The notes below the pieces were generated by a model that did not search any database, had not been told where the DNA came from, and was given only the letters and a program-made list of their open reading frames with translations. 11,317 nucleotides of DNA from Gammaproteobacteria bacterium (GTDB taxonomy: Bacteria; Pseudomonadota; Gammaproteobacteria; Arenicellales; JAOTYS01). Position numbers and translations under genes: made by a program. Below are positions 1 to 6,769 of this stretch, one piece after another; the stretch's first letter is position 1, and every line of letters starts with the position of its first letter. The stretch is from positions 1-11,317 of the forward strand of contig JAOTYS010000114.1 in NCBI GenBank assembly GCA_029861795.1, written 5' to 3'.

Positions 1-624
1 CTCGGTGCCAGCATAGCGACCGATGATTCCCATACCACTGAACTGCTGCCACCAGGTCTCGGTCGGTCGGTCATACATCACTAGATCACTCTTACGCAAA
101 CGCCCGGTGGTACCAAAGTCGAGGACCTCTCCAGCCACTCGTCGATCGAACACAATGGATGCATTACACAATGGACAGAAGGTCACTGCAACTGGAACAC
201 CACGCAGCTCGTCATTGACGATCTCGTGATACATTAATATTTGCAGTGGATAAGCCCGCGCCATTCCGTCAATATCCACCACAATGACGGGTTCCCGAGG
301 ATCTAGCCAGGGTTCAGCCTGACCGTTGTCGATAAATTTTGGTTCGTCTATTGCAGGGATACCATCCCGTGGGGGGCCGCCGGACGTGATTTCGTCCATG
401 CTAACAATGATGTTATCGAAATCTGTGCGCGGAAACTCCTCGGATAGTGGGCCTGCCCCTATAAGCAATAAGCCCGACGCATCGAGCGCCCACCAGCCAA
501 GCAAAGACAGTGTACCGATACGTAAAAGTCGAAGTGACCATCTTTTTGAATGGAGTAAGGCGTGCACTATCGATACCCCGCGGAAGTTGCATTCACGCCG
601 ATTAGACCACGACCAGTGGGACAT
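1..624 (-). CDS. DUF3179 domain protein, membrane-anchored, 3' end outside window
   Basis: The reading frame is open from an ATG at 624-622 to the left edge (208 codons), so the C-terminus is missing. Reading the minus strand gives a basic N-terminus, one hydrophobic segment at about residues 33-56, and then the DUF3179 hallmarks: DGIPAIDEPKF (87-97), an EPVIVVDIDG strand, YPLQILMYHEIVND, PVAVTFCPLCN with a Cys-Pro-Leu-Cys pair at C150/C153, then FGTTGRLRKSDLVMYDR and a WWQQFSG stretch. The family's function is unknown; the hydrophobic segment suggests a periplasm-facing anchored or exported domain. The frame is closed upstream by the TGA at 676-678, which is also the stop of the preceding glycosyltransferase-like gene, 51 bp before this start, so the two may be co-transcribed. 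No strong ribosome site precedes 624. A GTG at 567, with GGGG about 8 nt upstream, is an alternative start just before the hydrophobic segment. The family call is firm; the start is not. Confidence 0.88.
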   Translation of the reverse strand, partial: MSHWSWSNRRECNFRGVSIVHALLHSKRWSLRLLRIGTLSLLGWWALDASGLLLIGAGPLSEEFPRTDFDNIIVSMDEITSGGPPRDGIPAIDEPKFIDNGQAEPWLDPREPVIVVDIDGMARAYPLQILMYHEIVNDELRGVPVAVTFCPLCNASIVFDRRVAGEVLDFGTTGRLRKSDLVMYDRPTETWWQQFSGMGIIGRYAGTE

Positions 625-675
625 AGTTCGTTCGTCAGCACCAACCGGGCGGAGTGATTCGCTCAGAGTGCCAAA

Positions 676-2271
676 TCAGCCATCATCAATGGTGACCAAC
701 ATGCTCACCACTGAACTCTTGGTATCATTAGCGTGAAGGCGGATCAATGAGATTACCCTCATCCTATCCCGCAGCCTCTCTATGGGATACATCGCTGGAT
801 AACCAAGGTTTGGTACCGTGGTTAGGGACATCAGTAAAAAGTAGCGACATTGCTCAGTTTGAGCGAAAAACTCTCTATCACTTAACGCTGGCCGAGGCGG
901 CTCGACGCTCTTGCGTTGGGCAAACACCATGGTCAACCATGGGTTGATGCTAAACACGCAATCGTCCTTCGGTATGTATGATTTCGTCGCCTTAATGGAA
1001 TCGTGGAATCGATTCATAAAAGCTGCGTGCGATTTCGCCTTGGCAATGTCGCTTTGCTCTAGCCACTGTCTTGTCTTCGCAAAGTGGGCCATTGACGCGT
1101 CCACGGGTACCATCGAGCGTTTCACAATAAAGGTACTAGATGTGATCATCGTAATCACTACAAAGCCTATGTAGAGACCGGGAATTAGCTTCAGCATTGT
1201 TACATGCGCGTATCGACCGGCAACGTATACAAACAGACTCAGGCCCTGCAAAAGTAGTATTGGTACTACTACGTATAGAAACCGCAATGCATGATCAGGA
1301 TGCGGCCAGACCAGGATGATGCAAAGGTAGATAAGTACGTACCATGCGTCCAGTTTGAGCAACCATAATCGCCGCATCATTCCTAACGCACACAAACAAA
1401 GTATTGCAGCAGACATCAATTGCCCGTGGTCTGTCAAAAAGTGATCTAAGCCCTTAGACCAATTTAGCCAAATAACCAACCCATTAACCTGAACAAACTC
1501 TAGGACAACGCGAACAGGATCACCGCTGAGAAAATCTAGGAGATCCGTGGCGTAACTAGTGGTATACGAATGCGACAACTTGTAAAGCTGCCAAATTACT
1601 TGGGGCAAGACAGACAGCCCGATGAGCACAACTTTTTTAGGCTTATTCTGGAGGACTACGAGCACTATAAACGCGAGCACCAATGCGACACCGACCGTCC
1701 TAGTCAACATAGAAAGACCGACAAGCACCGCAGCGGCGAGCAACCATTTTTCGTTTGCCGTTGATCGCTCAAAACTCGCCAGCGCAAGAAGTGTCAAAAA
1801 CAGATACAAGTGCTCACTGATAATAATTTGAGAATGCAGCAGCGTAGTTGGAAGCAGCGCGAACACTGCGGTTAATAACACCGCGAGAAAGAATTGTCGG
1901 AGCTCCGTCATACTCCAAAAGTAATAGGCAAACAGTGCGGCCAGTAGTGTCACGGTATTGACAAGATGAGAGATCTCTGGATGAGCGCTACCTCCCCCAA
2001 AAAGTCCCAATACAAACGGAAACAGGGGAGGAAACGGATATTCCGAACGGATGAAATCAACCAAGCTATCTGGTATCTGCTCGCTGTGAAAAAAACCGTC
2101 TGCAAGCAACAAGTAAATAGCAGAGTCCGACATAAAATCTGAGAACTCGCCGTGCCATGTGAAATAGAAATAGAACGCGCTGATGGCGGCGAATAGCGTC
2201 ACACTCGCCACAGTGAAAAATACTCGAGAACTCTCAGCGTTTCGTATCATCAATGGAGTAACGTAACCCAT
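676..2271 (-). CDS. GT-C-type membrane glycosyltransferase-like protein
   Basis: A 531-residue polytopic membrane protein with roughly ten or more hydrophobic segments up to about residue 385, then a soluble C-terminal tail of about 145 residues. Features like the GT-C/PMT-ArnT fold are an acidic first loop after helix 1 (D45, D49 in a SDFMSDS stretch), a YPFPPLFPF motif at 78-86 (compare the usual YPPLFPLL), and a Ser-Glu pair (SEHLY, E153) in a membrane helix. Known members transfer sugars from polyprenyl-phosphate carriers to lipids or proteins on the periplasmic side; the donor and acceptor here cannot be told. It lies 230 bp downstream of ctaB and 51 bp upstream of a DUF3179 gene on the same strand. 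By eye its DNA is more A+T-rich than the cox genes, so it may have a different history. The start is uncertain: no clear ribosome site precedes ATG 2271, and another in-frame ATG lies a few codons in. Confidence 0.7.
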   Translation of the reverse strand: MGYVTPLMIRNAESSRVFFTVASVTLFAAISAFYFYFTWHGEFSDFMSDSAIYLLLADGFFHSEQIPDSLVDFIRSEYPFPPLFPFVLGLFGGGSAHPEISHLVNTVTLLAALFAYYFWSMTELRQFFLAVLLTAVFALLPTTLLHSQIIISEHLYLFLTLLALASFERSTANEKWLLAAAVLVGLSMLTRTVGVALVLAFIVLVVLQNKPKKVVLIGLSVLPQVIWQLYKLSHSYTTSYATDLLDFLSGDPVRVVLEFVQVNGLVIWLNWSKGLDHFLTDHGQLMSAAILCLCALGMMRRLWLLKLDAWYVLIYLCIILVWPHPDHALRFLYVVVPILLLQGLSLFVYVAGRYAHVTMLKLIPGLYIGFVVITMITSSTFIVKRSMVPVDASMAHFAKTRQWLEQSDIAKAKSHAAFMNRFHDSIKATKSYIPKDDCVFSINPWLTMVFAQRKSVEPPRPALSDREFFAQTEQCRYFLLMSLTTVPNLGYPAMYPIERLRDRMRVISLIRLHANDTKSSVVSMLVTIDDG

Positions 2272-2501
2272 GCGGCACTAGACCAGATCCTGTTCTAATC
2301 CGGGTGAAAGGCAGTTACTGATTTTCTACGAGTATAGACACTCAATCATATTAGTGATCGATGGGCACATTTGTGTCTCTACCTGAGGAGTGGACAGAAC
2401 GCCCTCGAGTAATGTGACAGGCGTTTGTGATTGGGATTACAGCCTCTTGTGGCGGTCACCCCTGAGACGCGAGTCGACGCAGTGTCAATGTTGGCACAGA
2501 G
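2272..2501. other. Intergenic gap between ctaB and the glycosyltransferase-like gene
   Basis: No reading frame with coding character is apparent here. A minus-strand TATACT (2336-2331) could be a -10 box for the glycosyltransferase-like gene, but no convincing -35 lies 16-18 nt upstream. A short inverted repeat at 2482-2497, just after the ctaB stop, has no following T-run and is not a convincing terminator. The gap is the largest break between same-strand genes in the window, which suggests that the glycosyltransferase-like gene is transcribed separately from the cta genes. Confidence 0.4.
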
Positions 2502-3479
2502 CTATCCGATGAGATATCTTGCCAGGGCACCCCATTGTTCTCGGTAGTGATCCACCAGCATCAGTCCGAATAGCATCGCCAAATACTGAATCGAGAAACC
2601 GAATGTTCTTCTAGCCAAGTCGTCGCTATAGCGGCGATACAACATCAGCGCATAGTGAATAAAACGCGCATTCAGAGCCAGTGCTCCGATTAGATACATC
2701 CAACCCGACATCTGCGTTGCGAACGGCATGATCGACACGGCCGCCAACAACAACGTGTAAAGCACAATCTGTAGACGAGTGAATCGCGCACCATGGGTTA
2801 CAGGCAACATGGGAATTCCCGCCGTCGCGTATTCTTTGTGACGGTAAAGGGCTAGCGCCCAGAAGTGGGGGGGTGTCCAACAGAAAATAATTAGAAACAG
2901 TAATAGTGCATCAGCACTAACTTCCCCGGTGACGGCAGACCATCCCAGCACCGGTGGCGCGGCACCGGCCGCACCACCAATGACAATATTCTGTGGGGTT
3001 AGTCGCTTTAGCAAGACCGTGTAGATCACCGCATAGCCAATCAACGACGCAAAAGTGAGAATTGCGGTTAGTACATTCACACCCAGGATCAACACGGCCA
3101 TCGATACGCCGCTCAGGACAACCGCAAAACCCAGTGCCTGATATTTACTGATCGATCCTGTTGGTAGCGGTCTTCCTTGAGTCCTGGACATCAATGCATC
3201 CACCTTGACGTCCAGTAGCTGGTTAACTGCTGCACCCGAGGCCGCAGCCAAGCCAATACCAATGGTTGCCAGCAACAACACGTGGATCGGCACCATACCG
3301 GGCACTGACAAAAACATGCCGACGATAGCAGTGAATATGATAAGGGACACCACCCGTGGCTTCGTCAGCTGATAATAGTCATACGCGCAGTCAGCAAATC
3401 CGCGGTGGCGACTATGCCGCAATGCGGCAACTGTCACACAGGCATTTACGTTTTTTGTGTTGGTACCCGAACTCATCAC
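2502..3479 (-). CDS. ctaB: Protoheme IX farnesyltransferase (heme O synthase)
   Basis: This UbiA-type prenyltransferase transfers the farnesyl group of farnesyl diphosphate to the vinyl side chain of heme B, making heme O, the precursor of heme A. It acts in the inner membrane. The 325-residue product has the first Asp-rich motif NQLLDVKVDALMSRT (N86, D90, D94) followed by GRPLPTG, and the second conserved region YRHKEYATAGIPMLPV from about Y212. Hydrophobic helices fill residues about 43-325. The N-terminus before the YYQLTKPRVV element is about 35 residues, longer than in E. coli CyoE. Translation may start at GTG 3479 or the adjacent ATG 3476; an AGGTCGG stretch upstream fits the GTG slightly better. 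The SCO-like gene ends only 3 bp upstream, so translation is probably coupled. There is no heme A synthase gene beside it, and no sco1/senC follows it. Family assignment is very secure. Confidence 0.96.
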   Translation of the reverse strand: MMSSGTNTKNVNACVTVAALRHSRHRGFADCAYDYYQLTKPRVVSLIIFTAIVGMFLSVPGMVPIHVLLLATIGIGLAAASGAAVNQLLDVKVDALMSRTQGRPLPTGSISKYQALGFAVVLSGVSMAVLILGVNVLTAILTFASLIGYAVIYTVLLKRLTPQNIVIGGAAGAAPPVLGWSAVTGEVSADALLLFLIIFCWTPPHFWALALYRHKEYATAGIPMLPVTHGARFTRLQIVLYTLLLAAVSIMPFATQMSGWMYLIGALALNARFIHYALMLYRRYSDDLARRTFGFSIQYLAMLFGLMLVDHYREQWGALARYLIG

Positions 3480-3482
3480 AAA

Positions 3483-4124
3483 TTAACCGACCTGGGATGC
3501 TTTTAGTAATCGCTTTAGATCTTTCTTTATTCCTGTAGGGTCGGCGTTCTCGGGGTAGCTCATAATCAGATTACCCAGTGGATCGACGACATAGAGCCTG
3601 TATCCCATTCTGTCCGCCAGCTGATGTTGTGACGCAAACTGTGAGGCCAGAGCGCGTATGGAGTCTGGTGCACCCATCAACGCTAAAATACCGGGATACC
3701 GCTCCACGATTCCGGCAGCAGCGTGTTGTGCGGCGTCATTCGCAAAGATCGCCACACTATTCACACGGGAGACATTCTTGCCCTGCGCTAGACGAACTTG
3801 GTTAATCTTGAACAAGGCGTTATGACACGGATCAGTGCAATGCCCATCAACAAAATAAATCAAATTCCAGCGCGGCTGCAGTGCGGCAAACTGGAACTCT
3901 CTGCCATCCAGCGTGCGTAGCGGCACGTTCTGTATCGGCCTCACCGGTTCCACCAAATTCCCGTGATGCACGAAACTAGTCGGCTGCCATAGAAAAAAGA
4001 CAACAAATGCGGCGACGATCGGCAACACAAATATCAGAACTAGAAATATTAGCTCCAGTCTTACACGAGACCGTCGGCCGTCTCTTGCATCGACGTCTAC
4101 GGCACTATTGGCTGTCCGATTCAT
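3483..4124 (-). CDS. SCO1/SenC-like thioredoxin-fold protein, likely oxidase assembly factor
   Basis: A 213-residue protein with one N-terminal membrane helix (about 23-45) and a periplasmic thioredoxin-like domain. A Cys-x3-Cys motif, GHCTDPC (C96, C100), follows the NLIYFVDG strand, the position of the copper-binding cysteines of SCO proteins. The later strand-turn RLYVVDPLGNLIMSYP (from about 176) matches the SCO YLLDPEG region. The canonical SCO metal-ligand His just before that strand is not seen; Met173 occupies the corresponding place in my by-eye alignment. Canonical SCO proteins deliver copper to CuA of subunit II or act as thiol-disulfide reductases; this divergent branch lies beside SURF1 in many proteobacterial cox clusters and is usually left as hypothetical. 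Its start overlaps the SURF1 end by 20 bp and its stop lies 3 bp before ctaB, which indicates co-translation. No clear ribosome site is visible, consistent with coupling. Confidence 0.82.
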   Translation of the reverse strand: MNRTANSAVDVDARDGRRSRVRLELIFLVLIFVLPIVAAFVVFFLWQPTSFVHHGNLVEPVRPIQNVPLRTLDGREFQFAALQPRWNLIYFVDGHCTDPCHNALFKINQVRLAQGKNVSRVNSVAIFANDAAQHAAAGIVERYPGILALMGAPDSIRALASQFASQHQLADRMGYRLYVVDPLGNLIMSYPENADPTGIKKDLKRLLKASQVG

Positions 4125-4872
4125 TTTGTTCGGGCATTTTGCTGTGTTTGAAGTTCATGGCAACAAATATGATCGCCAATGCGACAGCCATGGCAAACCA
4201 CTGGAATGCATAGGCGCGATGTCGTGCCACCCAATGATCATCATAAGTCGGCCAAACGCGCACGAACCCCCCTGCGTCGCTGTCAGGTTCTAGCAGGACA
4301 ACCAGGGGATACACCTTAAAAGGCACCTCATTCGCATAGCGCCGCAGGTCTAGATGTTGCCAAACGGGCTGCCACTGGCCGACCTCAGCCCGGGAGCCCT
4401 CTAGGGTAAAATATTCGCTTGTCGGCGCCCACAACCTCCCTGCGACATCGATGACCCCCTCGGGTCCTACTGCCTCGGGGAGCGTCGTTCTACTCTCTCC
4501 CCAGGGAATCCAACCCCGATTGATCAATATAATTAAATCGTTTGCCAAATCGGTGGCTGCTACGCGCAAAGGCGTCAATACATGGTAACCGGGCTGACCC
4601 TGATGAACTTTATTGTCCACCAGTATCTGGTAGTTAAAATCGTAGCGACCCGATAATCTAACTGAAGAGTGCTGCAAGGCATCCACGTTATCTCCAAGAT
4701 CCTCTAATTGTTTAGGCGGTGATTCGCGTCGGGCATTATACAAGTCCTGCTGCCGCTGCTTTTGTTCCGCACGCTCTAGCTGCCAGAAGCCCAATCCAAT
4801 AAGAACAGGTAGCAAAGTAATGGTTGCCAATGTCGGCCAAATCGTCGGCCCAAATCTATAGCCAGAAGCCAT
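4105..4872 (-). CDS. SURF1 family cytochrome oxidase biogenesis protein
   Basis: SURF1 proteins assist heme A insertion into subunit I of aa3-type oxidases, in the inner membrane. The 255-residue product has the family's two-helix hairpin plan: an N-terminal helix at about 12-30 ending in GFWQLERAEQK, a long periplasmic domain with GRYDFNYQILVDNK (75-88), GQPGYHVLTPL and the hallmark INRGWIPWG (117-125), and a C-terminal helix about 222-240 beginning YAFQWFAMA. Length is normal for the family. It is the first gene of the surf1/SCO-like/ctaB group and is divergent from the small DUF2909 gene, with 83 bp between the start codons, so its promoter should lie in 4873-4955. I could not find a strong minus-strand promoter or a Shine-Dalgarno before ATG 4872. 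Its 3' end overlaps the next gene by 20 bp. Confidence 0.94.
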   Translation of the reverse strand: MASGYRFGPTIWPTLATITLLPVLIGLGFWQLERAEQKQRQQDLYNARRESPPKQLEDLGDNVDALQHSSVRLSGRYDFNYQILVDNKVHQGQPGYHVLTPLRVAATDLANDLIILINRGWIPWGESRTTLPEAVGPEGVIDVAGRLWAPTSEYFTLEGSRAEVGQWQPVWQHLDLRRYANEVPFKVYPLVVLLEPDSDAGGFVRVWPTYDDHWVARHRAYAFQWFAMAVALAIIFVAMNFKHSKMPEQNESDSQ

Positions 4873-4917
4873 TTATGCAAGCTGCGTGTCCGCTGCGCCG
4901 TGAACACCCTCCGATTC

Positions 4918-4926
4918 TGATATGAT
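4918..4926 (+). promoter_or_regulatory. Candidate extended -10 promoter for the DUF2909 gene
   Basis: TGATATGAT matches an extended -10 element (TGn followed by TATGAT at 4921-4926). Transcription would start near 4933, about 23 bp before the TTG start codon. No good -35 hexamer is found at 16-18 nt spacing, which is tolerable for extended -10 promoters. This is inference from sequence pattern only. Confidence 0.4.
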
Positions 4927-4955
4927 GCCGTGACCAGCCTAACCGGAATCCATAG

Positions 4956-5192
4956 TTGCTTGCGAAACTCGTCATTCTGCTCCTGCTATTGCTCATGGTA
5001 GCAAGCCTGGCAGCGGCATTAGTGTTCATGTACAAAGACCGCGGTCGAGGCACCCGCACAGTCAATGCACTCACTGTGCGAGTGTCAATATGGGTGGTGT
5101 TATTCGTCCTGCTGCTGGTCGGCGTTTACTCTGGACTTATCACGCCAAGTAACTCACTGCGTCCACACTCTTCAAATAGTTCGAGCCAATAA
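4956..5192 (+). CDS. DUF2909 family twin-transmembrane small protein
   Basis: A 78-residue protein with two hydrophobic helices (about 4-25 and 43-63) joined by a short basic loop, MYKDRGRGTRTVNALTVRVS. That loop and the GLITP ending of helix 2 match the DUF2909 family, which is found beside coxC and SURF1 in many gammaproteobacteria. Its function is unknown; the location suggests a link to cytochrome oxidase assembly or stability in the inner membrane. The start is a TTG at 4956 (reading MLAKL), with GGA about 9 nt upstream and no in-frame ATG giving the full first helix. It is the only plus-strand gene in the window: divergent from SURF1 and convergent with coxC, whose stop is 52 bp beyond its own. 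A candidate promoter lies at 4918-4926. Confidence 0.83.
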   Translation: MLAKLVILLLLLLMVASLAAALVFMYKDRGRGTRTVNALTVRVSIWVVLFVLLLVGVYSGLITPSNSLRPHSSNSSSQ

Positions 5193-5244
5193 CCTGTACG
5201 AGCCTGCTCTCGGCCATACGACGTAGTCGATGGTGTGCGCGGCA

Positions 5245-6120
5245 TTACAGTACATAGACGAGGATGAACAGCCCGACCCAGACGGTGTCCACAAAATGCC
5301 AATACCAGGCCGCGGCTTCAAACGCAAAATGCCGTTCGGGTTTAAAGTGTCCTCTTATACAACGAAACCATATTACGGTGAGCATGATGGCGCCGATGGT
5401 GACATGGAAGCCGTGAAATCCGGTCAACATGAAAAACGTTGCGCCATACACACCGGTCCCTAGAGTCAGACCTAGCTCAGAATACGCATGGTGATACTCG
5501 GAGGCCTGCAACACCAAAAACAGAACGCCCAACACAACGGTCAACGCCAGCCAGAATATCAGCTTAGCCCTGTGATTTGCGATCAGCGCATGATGGGCGA
5601 TGGTTACTGTGACGCTAGACGAGAGCAAGATCGCCGTATTCCAAAAGGGTATTCCCCAAGCACCGATAGTGGAGAACTGACCCTCCTCAGCAGGCGTATC
5701 TGATGCGATTATTGATGCTCCCTCCGGTCCTGCGGTCGGCCATACAGCTTCAAATCCGGGCCACAACAGCTCGGTCTCGCCAAGCCAGGGCACCGCCAGA
5801 TTACGCACATAAAACAGCGCACCAAAAAAGCCGCCAAAAAACATCACCTCGGAAAAGATGAACCATGCCATACCCATGCGGAAAGAGGTGTCCACATCTG
5901 TGTTGTACTGTCCACCTTCGCTTTCACCGATGACCGTGCCGAACCAGCCGACCATCATAAAGATAATGATTCCTGCACCGATCAGCATCAGCCAAGGGCC
6001 TAAGCTAATGTCGTTCATCAACATGACAAAGCCAATGGCCAGGGAAAACAGGCCGCAGGATGCCACGATCGGCCAGGGGCTTGGATTGGGCAGATAATAA
6101 CTGCCTGGGGCTTCACTCAT
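5245..6120 (-). CDS. coxC: Cytochrome c oxidase subunit III
   Basis: Subunit III of the aa3-type oxidase, an integral membrane protein that stabilises the proton-uptake side of subunit I. The 291-residue product has seven hydrophobic segments. Family marks are SPWPI near the N-terminus (14-18), FIFSEVMFFGGFF with the conserved membrane Glu E91, TGFHGFHV at 233-240, and WYWHFVDTVWVGLF near the C-terminus (from 272). An insertion-like acidic stretch at about 115-150 between helices 3 and 4 is common in bacterial forms. A good ribosome site, GAGGA, lies 7 nt before ATG 6120. It follows ctaG by 49 bp, a gap that contains a perfect 7-bp inverted repeat. It ends 52 bp from the convergent DUF2909 gene, with no obvious rho-independent terminator between them. 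Confidence 0.97.
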   Translation of the reverse strand: MSEAPGSYYLPNPSPWPIVASCGLFSLAIGFVMLMNDISLGPWLMLIGAGIIIFMMVGWFGTVIGESEGGQYNTDVDTSFRMGMAWFIFSEVMFFGGFFGALFYVRNLAVPWLGETELLWPGFEAVWPTAGPEGASIIASDTPAEEGQFSTIGAWGIPFWNTAILLSSSVTVTIAHHALIANHRAKLIFWLALTVVLGVLFLVLQASEYHHAYSELGLTLGTGVYGATFFMLTGFHGFHVTIGAIMLTVIWFRCIRGHFKPERHFAFEAAAWYWHFVDTVWVGLFILVYVL

Positions 6121-6143
6121 TCCACAATCCTCTTCATTTCAGT

Positions 6144-6162
6144 TTAGTAGCTGCTCTACTAA
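6144..6162 (-). repeat. Inverted repeat (hairpin) between ctaG and coxC
   Basis: TTAGTAG, a CTGCT spacer, then CTACTAA: perfect 7-bp arms with a 5-nt loop, lying in the 49-bp gap just upstream of the coxC ribosome site. There is no T-run after it in the direction of transcription, so it does not look like a rho-independent terminator. It could influence mRNA processing or differential expression of coxC, or be chance; the arms are weak (low G+C). Confidence 0.35.
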
Positions 6163-6169
6163 GCCTTGC

Positions 6170-6769
6170 TCATGTGCCAACATCGTCGCTCCGCGAACCA
6201 CTCTCAGCAATTTTGTCGGCGTAATTATCAGCACCGAAAAACGCATAGGACAAAGTGATGGTGTTTACATCTGTTGGCAGGTCGGATTGCACCACAAAAC
6301 GCACGGGTAGATCGATTGCTTCACCCGGTTCCAATGTCTGCTGAGTGAAACAAAAGCACTCAGTCTTCTTGAAGTGCGCGGCTGCCCGCGAAGGCGCCAC
6401 ACTTGGTACCGCCTGAGCCACCATCCGTTGCTTAGAGTTGTTGCGTGCATGGAATGTGGCCTCAACAATATCGCCCGGATGAACCCGCATGCTGGAAGTA
6501 TTTGGACGAAACTCCCAGGGCAAGCCTTGCATGGCATCGCCGGTGAACTCCACTGTCACCCAGCGACTACTGTCAACTTTCCCCGACGCAGCCTCGCTCG
6601 CCGTGATCATGCCGGTTTTGCCGTTGATACCCGTCAACTCACAGAATACTTGGTATAAAGGCACTAGGGCATAGCCAAATCCAAACATCGCCACCACCAC
6701 CAGCGCCAACCTCCCGACCAACCAATGATGGTTTGTTCCAGATCGGGCTGATGTATCGGTTGTGTTCAT
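6170..6769 (-). CDS. ctaG: Cytochrome c oxidase assembly protein CtaG/Cox11 (CuB chaperone)
   Basis: Cox11-type copper chaperone that delivers copper to the CuB site of subunit I. The 199-residue protein has one N-terminal membrane helix (about 16-37), followed directly by the family signature VPLYQVFCELTGINGKTG (36-53, with C43), then an Ig-like periplasmic domain. The copper-binding CFCF motif (C138, C140) is intact and followed by QQTLEPGE. The C-terminal YAFF element is also present. ATG 6769 overlaps the stop of the preceding 36-codon gene in an ATGA arrangement, with AGGA 6-9 nt upstream, so translation is coupled to it. CoxC follows after 49 bp. Length and motifs are normal. Confidence 0.97.
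   Translation of the reverse strand: MNTTDTSARSGTNHHWLVGRLALVVVAMFGFGYALVPLYQVFCELTGINGKTGMITASEAASGKVDSSRWVTVEFTGDAMQGLPWEFRPNTSSMRVHPGDIVEATFHARNNSKQRMVAQAVPSVAPSRAAAHFKKTECFCFTQQTLEPGEAIDLPVRFVVQSDLPTDVNTITLSYAFFGADNYADKIAESGSRSDDVGT

Noticed and set aside
61..72. Tandem GGTC repeated three times
   Set aside because: Too short to matter; it lies inside the coding sequence of the DUF3179 gene and fits conserved residues of the family.
622..678. Possible fusion or stop read-through between the glycosyltransferase-like gene and DUF3179, which share one reading frame across a single TGA at 676-678
   Set aside because: The DUF3179 gene has its own ATG, basic N-terminus and membrane anchor, and the glycosyltransferase-like protein has a plausible natural end. 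Sharing a frame has a one-in-three chance.
2482..2497. Inverted repeat GTGTCAA-TG-TTGGCAC just after the ctaB stop, considered as a terminator
   Set aside because: In the ctaB transcript one pair becomes a C-A mismatch, the loop is too tight, and no T-run follows.
5193..5244. Bidirectional terminator between the convergent coxC and DUF2909 genes
   Set aside because: Only a 4-bp stem (CGAG/CTCG) is visible, with no T-run on either strand.
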